DNA of 64,000 nucleotides from Hypomesus transpacificus. Its lineage: Eukaryota > Chordata > Actinopteri > Osmeriformes > Osmeridae. Position 1 is the stretch's first letter. The number at the start of each line of letters is the position of its first letter. Shown here piece after piece: positions 48,816 to 57,639 of this stretch. Made by a program: the position numbers and the translations under genes. A model generated the notes under the pieces. That model was given only the letters and a program-made list of their open reading frames with translations. It made no database searches and was not told the DNA's origin. The stretch lies in the NCBI RefSeq assembly GCF_021917145.1, contig NC_061071.1:5759144-5823143 (forward strand), read 5' to 3'.

Positions 48816-51473
48816 GAGAGACTAGAGAGAGAGAGAGAGAGAAGAGAGAGAGAGGAGAGAGAGGAGAGAGAGTGAGAGAGAGAGGAGAGAGAGGAGATGA
48901 GAGAGAGAGAGAGAGGAAAAGAAACAAAGAGAGCAAAATGAAAGGATTTATTTTCTGCACCCCTGTAAACATTAATCCCAATCCATATGTTTGTACGATT
49001 TCTTACAATGTGTACTGCTGTTATGTAACCCACTTACTGCTTAAATGTACAACACCATTTTATAAACTATTTATTACATCTGTGTTACTTTACATCCAAT
49101 GTTAAAAAAGTGTCATCGTTCACACTGTAGGTTCATGACTAAGTTCAGGTTCAGTCAAATATGGATGTACTGTAAATAAGGGGAGCACTTATTTGGCTGG
49201 TCCTATAAGAGTTGCTTGCTGTGTCTGTATAAACATCTGTGATGATCCTTGTTCTCTATTTCACACTATTTCTACATTTACTGTGCTCTCTGATCTTCCT
49301 GCCACATATAGATGTTGCTGCCTCCTACAGTAGGTCTGGTCACTTGTCTGGTATAAACTTCTCCTCTCAGCTGACAGACAACAAGTGCAAGATCCCAGAC
49401 CTGAATCGATGCCACACCTTTGGTGGACATGAAGTTATCTGCTCCCACAGAGATTGTGGTCGGAAAACAATAGATGTTTCTATGCACTATGCAGATTACA
49501 TGTTACACTTTGCAAGAAAGGAAAATATTTGTACATTGCTTCTGATAAAAGTGTCTGGTAAATGAATACATATAAATAAACTCACCCATTTGTGATCTGA
49601 GATTCTCTCTCTGTTTATGCACTTTCACCAGCCTCTCGTGTGCTCTCTCTTTCTCTGCCCTCCTTCTCTCCTCTATCTTGTCCAGCAGCTCTCTGTCTAT
49701 CGTAAAGTGTCCTTCTCTGTTTCCTGCCACCATCTCCTCTATCTTGTCCAGCAGCTCTGTGACCTGAGAGCCATCACCCCTGTTCCTATTGTTGAGGACA
49801 TGATACCTGTTCCCACATTTCTCAACAAGCCACTGGAGGGCCTTCCCTTGTTGTTGAATGTGCTGCTCAATAGTTGTGTCTCCCAGATTGTCCCCACGGG
49901 TGAACAGCACTATAGTGTGACTCCAGACTCTCTCACTGAGAAGCTTCATGTGTTGCTCTACAGATTCTCTGTATTTCTCAGTGAATGAAACATCCATCTG
50001 TATGACCAGGAGGAAAGTGTGAGGTCCTGGGGGACACAGAGACACACTGCGTACAATCTCTTCTTTAACCAGCTTAATAGTGCCCTCTACAGGGAGATCC
50101 CTCCGCCATCCTGGAGTGTCAACCACAGTGACCTGTCTCCCTGCTCCCTCTCCCAGTTTCTTCACACACTGCGCTGTCCTCAGGTCAAACTCCTCTTTAC
50201 CCAGGATGGTGTTTCCTGATGAACTCTTCCCTGCACCTATCCACCCCAGAAGCACAATCCTCAGCTCTGAGAGATGGACAGAGTCACCTGTCGGAGAGAG
50301 AAACATTGTAAACAGTCGTGTCCTAATCAGCTGTGCCTCTCAAATTCAATAATGCAAATGACTGTTGTGCTCTTAGTTGAAACAATATTTTATGTTATTT
50401 TGTAATATTTTGAATTGTCTTACTTGTTAGAGAGTGAACTTAAACAGAAGAGCCTTTACCTAAACCACTTGTATATTTGATGGTCAACAATAGGCCCCTG
50501 CTCAAAACTATTCAAGATGAATAACTATTCAAATATAAATAAGGAATGAAGTCTTAAGAAAGAGACACAATAGGGAATTACTTTCGTATTACAACCATCT
50601 ATTTTCACTGCATGTTTCTTTAAACCAAGAAACAAAACTCACCTCTTAATGTTTGATGGATCTCTCTTTGTTTTGGAACCTTCTGACTTTCTTTTCCTTT
50701 CTCTTCTTTTGTTCTCCACTTTCTTGACTTGTCCAGTATTCCTCTCTTGATCTCATAATGTCTTCCTCTGTTTCCTGCGACCATCTCCTCTATCTTGTCC
50801 AGCAGTTCTGTGACCTGAGAGCCATCGCCCCTGTTCATATTGTTGAGGACATGATACCTGTTCCTACATTTCTCAACAAGCCACTGGAGGGCCTTCCCCT
50901 CCTGTTGAATGTACTGCTCAATGGTTGTGTTTCCCAGATAGTCCCCATGAGTGAACAACACTATAGTGTGACTCCAGACGCTCTCACTGAGAAGCTGCAG
51001 GTGCTTCTCTACTGATAATCTGTGTTTCTCAGTGAATGAACCCCCTCCTTGTATGACCAGGAGGAGGGCGTGGGGTCCTGGGGGACACAGAGACACACTG
51101 CATACTATCTCCTGTTTAACCAGCTTAGTTGTGTGCTCTGCAGGGAGATCCCTCCACCATCCTGGAGTGTCGACCACAGTGACCTGTCTCCCTGCTACCT
51201 CTCCCAGTCTCTTCGCACACTGAGCTGTCCTCAGGTCAAACTCCTCTCTACCCAGGATGGTGTTTCCTGATGAACTCTTCCCTGCACTTATCCACCCCAG
51301 CAGCATAATCCTCATCTCTGAGAGATGGATTGAGTTACCTGCCATTCACATTCAAATTGTTAGAATCCAAATGGACAAATACAAGCTAATACCAAATTTC
51401 ATACAAGGAGATATTTGACCATATTCAGATTTGACATATGAGTTACTTAACCTGAACTGCCACGGGCTTCCAT
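43375..51473 (-). CDS. Predicted four-AIG1 GTPase-FIIND-CARD protein, 14 exons, ~1,409 residues
   Basis: Exons, minus strand: 51452-51473 (start 51473, MEARGSS), 50643-51338, 49586-50287, 47883-48597, 46284-46967, 45859-45942, 45513-45641, 45365-45447, 45114-45169, 44800-45014, 44415-44662, 44183-44302, 43938-44085, 43375-43703. All use GT-AG and every junction keeps phase. Exon 4 is one base too long (715), from a fifth G at 48198-48202. Predicted order: four IMAP/AIG1 GTPase domains (~8-939), a Ser/Thr-rich linker, FIIND (ZU5-UPA, ~1045-1300), CARD (~1328-1409). FIIND-CARD is the signalling end of NLRP1 and CARD8, and fish GBPs with FIIND-CARD are known, so an inflammasome-type sensor is inferred with GTPase modules as the sensing part. 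The alternative is separate GIMAP genes next to a FIIND-CARD gene, but only one leader exon was found and no AIG1 exon has a proper ending. Domains are certain; the single-transcript model is likely. Confidence 0.78.
43938..45014 (-). other. FIIND (ZU5-UPA) block, exons 10-13
   Basis: Four exons encode [60 protein letters not shown], then the UPA part [20 protein letters not shown] and [18 protein letters not shown]. This is the FIIND of NLRP1/CARD8-type proteins. Confidence 0.9.
45717..45855. repeat. ~51-bp tandem repeat in intron 6 of the fusion gene
   Basis: Nearly three copies of a unit containing AGACATGACCCTCTATGACC and TCTGACCCTGGTCCTACCCT. Confidence 0.9.
46284..46967 (-). other. AIG1 GTPase domain 4 (exon 5)
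   Basis: Phase 1-1 exon of 684 bases. P-loop [43 protein letters not shown]. Its C-terminal tail differs from the other three and leads into the linker exons. Confidence 0.93.
47883..48597 (-). other. AIG1 GTPase domain 3 (exon 4), frameshifted
   Basis: Acceptor and donor as in the other three exons, P-loop [16 protein letters not shown] and ETPGWLRN intact. The length is 715, one more than a multiple of three: after HTIVLFT the frame jumps at five Gs (plus-strand C run 48198-48202), and [14 protein letters not shown] continues in the next frame. The partial copy at 52319 has four Gs at the same place and stays in frame. Confidence 0.9.
48612..48920. repeat. (GA)n-rich purine tract next to AIG1 exon 4
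   Basis: About 300 bases of GA with GGAGA interruptions. On the gene's sense strand it is a polypyrimidine tract ending ~15 bases before the exon 4 acceptor. Confidence 0.97.
49586..50287 (-). other. AIG1 GTPase domain 2 (exon 3)
   Basis: Phase 1-1 exon of 702 bases. P-loop [35 protein letters not shown] and NRYHVLNN. It has an internal repeat of LLDKIEE in the tail. Confidence 0.93.
50643..51338 (-). other. AIG1 GTPase domain 1 (exon 2)
   Basis: Phase 1-1 exon of 696 bases. G1 P-loop [16 protein letters not shown]3 [15 protein letters not shown]-box region [14 protein letters not shown]4-like FTHGDYLG and a late RYHVLNN (G5 region). A basic, Lys/Glu-rich tail follows the domain. All nucleotide-binding motifs look intact. 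Confidence 0.93.
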
Positions 51474-52318
51474 TGTTGCTCTCGGACTTTATGTAGGTTT
51501 CAGTCTCTCAGTCTAGAAGAAATTGCAGCCTGTTCAGATAAGCTTGTTGCATAAGATTGAGTGACTTGTTGCTCTTGTAGGTTAGTTATAATGAAGTTAA
51601 GTCTTGTACTCGCTGTGAAATATTTTACTATTGATTGTTCTTCTACAGGTACAGTCCTGCACTTTTTTGTGGTTCATGTTGTTTTAATTTGTAATTTGTA
51701 TAACTGCATGCTCTTATGGGTCTTCCCTTTTTGGCACTTGTTTAGTTTTTTCACAATGTATGCTTCATGTTTTGGCTGCTTGCAATGTTTGGGACTACCT
51801 CGTTGTCATGATCAGTGACCTATGCTCTTTTGTAAAGCTATCTTGGATGTCGCTTTGGATAAAAGCGTTTGCGAAATGCATAAATGTAAATGTGAATAAG
51901 CCTACTGGAGACAAAGTCCACCTGAATGTCTTCACCCTTTTACAAACACTTCAGGCAACAACAGTTTAGTTCAAAACTACTCAACAATAAGTGAAAAAAA
52001 TACAGAAACGTGAATGGTCCTACCATCTCTCATGAGACAGCAAGGTGTCCAAATTGGAGATAAATGAGAATTGACTTTCAAGTAATTCGTGAGTCGGTGA
52101 CAGTGTGACGCCGATACTTCCGTAAAGCCAGCAAGGAGGAAAAAAGCGCTGTGGCACCTTAGTGGTTGTTAATTATTTATGAGAATCCATTTCACATGCC
52201 AAATACGACTGAAAAGGGGGAGTTTGAGGTGCAATCGCATTTCGCTGTACTTCAGCTGGGCTGAAGCGAATGACTTGTGAGTGGGAGGACTGCACATGAA
52301 GTGCGTAGGTACGCAACG
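51474..52318. other. 5' flank of the fusion gene, with a SINE-tail remnant
   Basis: 51830-51893 matches the SINE/LINE tail (GTCGCTTTGGATAAAAGCGT then AATGCATAAATGTAAATGTG). The rest is probably promoter; no other exon seen. Confidence 0.5.
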
Positions 52319-52638
52319 CTGTCTCAATGTGCTGCTCAATGTTTGTAACTCCCAGATAGTCCCCACAGGTGAACAGCACAATAGTGTGACCCCAGACTCT
52401 CTCACTGAGAAGCTGCAAGTGTTGCTCTATAGAATTTGCCTCCTACTTAGTGAATGAAGTCAATCCCTGTACGACCAGGAGGAGGGCGTGGGGTCCTGGG
52501 GGACACAGAGACACACTGCGTACTATCTCTTAGTTGAAACAATATTTTATGTTATTTTGTAATATTTTGAATTGTCTTACTTGTTAGAGAGTGAACTTAA
52601 ACAGAAGAGCCTTTACCTAAACCACTTGTATATTTGAT
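52319..52638 (-). pseudogene. Chimeric fragment: part of AIG1 exon 4 joined to part of intron 2
   Basis: 52319-52531 is a near-identical copy of 48156-48369 (the G4-to-G3 part of AIG1 exon 4). 52527-52638 is a near-identical copy of 50370-50481, from intron 2 of the same gene. The sources share CTCTT at the join. No splice signals or P-loop, so non-functional. Confidence 0.88.
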
Positions 52639-53583
52639 CAAATGGTCAACGCAACGTTTATAAATGAAGCCCCTGGTATAAACCAGGGTGATGATCTGGG
52701 GGGTATTCCGGGTAGCGGGTTTAACAAACTCTCACCCTAACCCTGAACTCTGAGTTGAGTTACTTTAAAATGGGAAAAAACTAAAATTCTGTTCCAGAAA
52801 AGCTGATTTGAATTTGTTGACTCAACTTGGAGTACGTCAACTCTGAGATAAGCGCGGGCATGATAACTATTAAAAGCCAACATCAATGGAGCTCCGATAC
52901 CAGGATCCACCATGGGACCCGGCGACAAAAAACGTTGTCCTACTTCACCACACTTATAAGTTTTATTTCGTGTTTATTGTCAATCTGAGCACATATTCCG
53001 GTAAAATGCCACACGGATGTAGCAGCGTATAGCCAGCGGACGCCAGAAAGTTGACAGGAGCTTTAAAATACTGTATCAATGTTGAACAAAACGTCCCAAC
53101 AGGCCATTATAAACGTATTTTTTAAATCTTCGTAGCACTTTGTGAGTGGGCTATCTACTCCTGAGTATCCCAATTCCCAACCCTGTGCTTGCTGTTCAAG
53201 TGCCTGGCCAGACAAGGCGAGATCAAGGAGGCTGTCGGATTTTTCGACTGAGACCTGTATGTGTCACGGCTCACGCACACGCTTAGGGGAGTGGAATTTT
53301 TTCAGGGAGTGAGATTTCGGCAGTACCGGTGGGTAGGCCCACCGCCCACTTCGAGCACCGATCTTGACAAGCAGATCATGTAAGTCATTAGATTAGTTAT
53401 TTACTAATGTTAGATGTGCCCATCTTTTATGTCCACCTGTTTTCTGAAGTTACCTGCCTGTCTGTTATTAATATACTGTCTCTTTCGTTTGTATTCGGGG
53501 TTTTCCAAGGTCCTTCAGCGAGGAGTCAGTCTGACTGCTCCAGTTTGGTGGCTCTCTCAGGACCTCCCTTCCTGACAAGACTC
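52639..53583. other. Repeat-like intergenic stretch
   Basis: Begins with GGGGGTATTCCGGGTAGCGG, a sequence style typical of fish transposon ends, but I could not find the partner end. No gene is supported. Confidence 0.4.
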
Positions 53584-53673
53584 TGTCCTTGTTTAACATC
53601 AAGACACCTAGGAGGATCATCACCCTGCTCCAGAGCAACCAGGACCTTAAGCCTGCAGCCACTGATAACACCA
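53584..53673 (+). pseudogene. Fragment related to the tail of the MLLE gene
   Basis: Reads LSLFNIKTPRRIITLLQSNQ then DLKPAATDNT, matching MSQLNFQTPFSFTTLLQSNQ and DLKPVATDTS at 39517-39603. The DNA is closely similar from CACCCTGCTCCAGAG onward. No MLLE domain nearby; the frame closes at 53719. Confidence 0.7.
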
Positions 53674-54384
53674 CAGGATTCCCTCTCCTGCCAACGGAAG
53701 CTAACTGTGTTTGGTAAGTTACATGTAGTTATTGTTGTGAAGTCCCAGTCCAGATAGTTTTTCTATCTGCTATTAGGTTTCAAGGTTTAGTAGGATAAAA
53801 GTGTTGTATATTGCTAACAATAACAGTTATTTAAGTCATTTTTATTTACAACTTGAGAGGCTGAGCAGAGTTTCCATGAGATGGTGTTTGAAATAATAGA
53901 TGGAGCAGAAAGGAGGATACTAGAAGGAAATAGGAGAGTGAAAAAAAAGTATAAAGTATAAGGAGGAAAAATAGAGGAACCAAGAAAAGTCCTGATATGT
54001 GTGCACCTTTTCTCTTTCCTCCTAGCACCCCCCTCTCTTGAAACTGCCCTCCTTTCACCACCTTTGTGCTTCATGTCTCCTCTGTTTGCATGTGCGATAT
54101 CACTGTGTCCTTGTCCTTTGGTTTTTAGTTCACTGTTCACTGTCTACTACCAAGATGTAACTGTTTTAATTTGCTTTTGCAATAAACTGAACTGTATACA
54201 GATGCCTCCATATTGATGGTTACTTAGGGCTTCAGTGCAGTCCTCTACTGGCCTGACTGAACCACAACTCAAAACACATATGACAACAAAATAAATTACA
54301 ACTACTGTTCTGAAACAACAGTTGTAGAAGTATTGAGTTCCATCCATCTCCAGCCAAGGTTCATAAAAACATCATCTCAGAATT
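53674..54384. other. Intergenic, nothing recognised
   Basis: No coding or repeat feature identified between the fragment above and the PCNP 3' end. Confidence 0.6.
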
Positions 54385-54393
54385 GAATCAAAG

Positions 54394-54399
54394 TTTATT
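54394..54399 (-). promoter_or_regulatory. PCNP: Polyadenylation signal AATAAA, PCNP
   Basis: Minus-strand AATAAA about 460 bases after the PCNP stop codon. The intervening 3' UTR holds a (ATC)n run at about 54809-54832. Confidence 0.65.
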
Positions 54400-54861
54400 T
54401 TCCAACCAAGGTCCCTTTCGACAGGTGAGTTTTCAGGCACTGGGATGACAGACAGGTGAAGAGGGGGGTCGTGGGCACACATGGTCAGGATTCTGGACTG
54501 AATATACAGACAGGCCGGTGATACACAGATGTAGAGATCCCAGTCTAGCCCCTGAGACTCCAGCCATCAGAGTCTCACCAGTTCATGTTTTAACCCTGCC
54601 AACATATGTCTGGCATATCCACTGGAAAAGATTATACCACACATACACACACGTAAAAAAAAAGAAGAAAAAATAAAGAGAGAGAAGCGAGCGTGAAAAC
54701 AAATTGTTACATATTTACATTTTTACACTGGTATCAAACAAAAAGGTTCACACACAAAACAGTGACCCAGCCGGCCCACTTTAATACTAAAACAGGACGT
54801 CAGTCATTATCATCATCATCATCATCATCATCCAATCCGATCCAGAGCTGGTGTTGCCAGT

Positions 54862-56135
54862 CTAGGATTGGTGGTCGGACTGGGTCTTCAGCTTTCTCTC
54901 CCAGAGCTTCTGGTGGTCGGAGAAGCCCTGTTTCCCCTTGTTGAAGGAGTTAGGCCCTGCAGAGGTGGGGGTTTCTCTGGAGAAGAGGGAGGATTAAGGG
55001 AGATAGTAAGACCAAGTGACAGAGCGAGGAGGTAAGAGCCCATGAAAAAAAGAATTGGTCCGCTCACCTGCCGATGTTCTTCATCCTCATTTTGGCCTCT
55101 GGTGGCATCTCCTCTGGCTCACTCTGTGCAGGGTACAGGCTGGTTTAGTGTGTGTATGTGTGTGTGTGTGTATATTTGTGTTTGGGTGTCGAACTCACAT
55201 CATCATCCTCGTTGAAGACTGAAGACAGTGGTTTCTTAGCTGGAAGTGTGGGCACAGGTTCTTTGGGTTTCTGAAAGGAGCGGATCAGCTTAGTAGTGCA
55301 TTCGATTGGAGGGTCTAAAAAACCTGAGTCAACGCACTCCCTCCAAATAATACTCACACTGGCACCAAGCTTAATGGAGATAGGGTTAGGCTTCTTGACC
55401 GGTTGGCTTATCAGGCCAAAGCCGATCTTGGCGACTTTTGGTGGCGCCGGCTGGTCTGTGGACGACCTCCCAGGACTCGGGGCATCATCCTGGGCCGATC
55501 GCTTCCCTCCTCCCACCCCTCCTCCTCCAGTGCTGGAAGAGACAGGCTTAGTTTTCACTCTGCCTCCCTCCTCCTCGGGCCCTGCTGAGGCGAAACAACT
55601 TACCACGGTGAGCAACTGTTACCTTGGAAACCCGAGGGTGAGCTAGTTACCTGGGTGACGAGGGGTTAGTCTGCTGGGGAGTGTCGTGCGAGGGGGAGCG
55701 TGGGAGGTGGAGGGTACCTTCGTGCAAAATAGGCTTAAGCCATAAATTATGGTCACGACTGCTAATTAGCTACAACAGCAGCCGGATTGCATTACAGTAT
55801 ATGTTTTGTCATCAGTCAGCAGGTCAGGGCAGGTTGGCATGGTTTAAACTCTGATAAAATAACTAGCTGAAGGAAAACCTGTCTCTGGCAAGCTTGTTTG
55901 TAACTAAACATAGCCCTAACTAACGTCTGCCAGCTAGCTAAGAAATAGGCCAAAGACTACGCCATTGCTAAACGAAATCAAGACACATGAAGACAAACAT
56001 GAGCATATGAATCGTATTTTTTACAAAGCGCGGCTCATTTAGCCGCAGACAGACAATAACACACTGTCTCTAAAATGTACTAATATCACCTCCATCGTCG
56101 GAGAACGTCTTAGTGTTGTGCTTATATTCCGCCAT
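54862..56135 (-). CDS. PCNP: PCNP, complete, 5 exons, 171 residues
   Basis: PEST proteolytic signal-containing nuclear protein, a small, largely disordered nuclear protein reported to be ubiquitinated by UHRF2 and linked to cell-cycle control. Exons, minus strand: 56090-56135 (start 56135, [15 protein letters not shown]), 55358-55584, 55199-55270, 55068-55123, 54862-54976. Phases join to 171 codons plus stop; human PCNP is 178. Family landmarks are [79 protein letters not shown] and [11 protein letters not shown]. The exon 2 acceptor is a tandem NAGNAG (CAGCAG) that allows a one-residue alternative (AGPEEE or GPEEE). It is head-to-head with GTF3C3 at 279 bases. Confidence 0.95.
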
Positions 56136-56414
56136 TACTTGCAGGGAGAGCTAAATCAGGGAGCATTTCCGTCGCACGTTCGACACGTCACAACACGTCG
56201 CCCATGTGATTGTTGTCAAAGTGTGTTTTTAGACCGATGGTTTACTGTATGAGCTGTGCAAACTTTTGATCGTATAACGTGCGGTATCAGGTGCTCTCAT
56301 AAAATGCTAGTTTCATACGAGATATTTTCAAGGGACCATTGTAGCTAGATAACAACGTCAGATTTAGCTTTAGCTGTACCCGATAACATTGCTTTGGTTC
56401 CTGACTAGGTAGTG
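56136..56414. promoter_or_regulatory. PCNP/GTF3C3 divergent promoter
   Basis: Only 279 bases separate the two divergent start codons, so both core promoters and both 5' UTRs must lie here. Confidence 0.7.
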
Positions 56415-57606
56415 ATGTCGGCATTCAGTGCGGAGCTTATAGACTACCTAGAAGGCAAGATATCCTTCGAGGAGTTTGAAAAGCAGAGAGAGGAACGCAA
56501 AAACAAGGTCAAAGTAAGTGCACTTTGAGTTCAATTGAACCCTGGTGTGAGGTGAGTGCTAAAGGCTACAGTGATCATGCTTAGCATTATGGGAGGAAGC
56601 AGCTCCACACCAGACAGTGAATTATCTTGCGTGGCCGACTGGCGATTACTTCTCTCTCTCCCCCAACCTCTCTTCCTCCAGGCTCCAGAGGCAAGCGACG
56701 AGGAAGGTCCTGATGCCATTCTCCCCGGAACCTCACACCAAAGCCCCAAGAGAGCCAGAAGGGCACCCACAGGTGAGCAGCGTCTCCCAGCCTCTGATCA
56801 GATACGGATCAGCCTGCATGGCTGACCTCAAGTAGTTTGTAGCCGAGCAAGTGAGCCAATTTGATGCTGGAACCAACGTAAAATATCTCCTGTACCTCAC
56901 GTCTTTCCAAATCCTTTTTCCCTCTCTCCTCCAGGTGGGGCGGATGAGGGGGTCCGTCCGTCCGTCCAGCAGGCCTTTGACTCCATGCTAAGGGGGGCAG
57001 AAGAGCTGCAGTCTGAGGACGAGGACGACGAGAACTACGAAGACGGCGATGATGAAGATTACGAAGTGGGCGAGGACGAGGACGAGGATGAAGAGGGTGG
57101 TGACGACGAGGGGAAGCGTAAGGAGGAGAGCAGCAGGAGGCGGAAGGAGAGGCGGACGAAAGACAAGGACCGAGACGATGAGGAGGGGGGCGAGGGTCCA
57201 TCCGCTGGAGACGTGTTTGCCTTGGAGATGGAGCTCAACAGAGAGAACAAGAAGATGATGAAGGTGAGCTTGCTTGTATGTTTGTCTGTGCGCGCGTGTG
57301 TGTGAGCATTTCAGAGGAGCTTATGTGACTGTGTTTAGGTGATTAGCCGATGTACTGATCGTGTGTGTGTGTGTGTGTGTGCGCGCAGGAGAGACGTCAC
57401 CGCAGCAAGCTGCCCAGAGCTCTGAGGGGTCTGATGGGCGAGGCCAACATCCGTTACGCCCGTGGAGAGAAGGAGGACGCCATCCTCATGTGCATGGAGA
57501 TCATCAGACAAGGTGAGCAGCACGGTCACAGAGTGTGAGTGTTCCTGTGCCGGTCTGTCTGTGTACGTGTGTTTGTTCACAAGCCTGTCATTACAAGCCT
57601 GTCCAC

Positions 57607-57639
<33 letters not shown>

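Noticed and set aside
48571-49105. Long Arg-Glu and Ser-Leu repeat frames
   Set aside because: Translations of the GA/CT tract in the intron before AIG1 exon 4.
49278-49565. Extra coding exon in intron 3 of the fusion gene
   Set aside because: The frames there have no AIG1, FIIND or death-fold similarity and no splice sites that fit the 1-1 phase pattern; it includes a SINE-tail remnant.
52169-52418. A fifth AIG1 GTPase gene upstream of the locus
   Set aside because: Only the middle of the domain is present, without P-loop or splice sites, and it joins directly to intron sequence; called a chimeric pseudogene.
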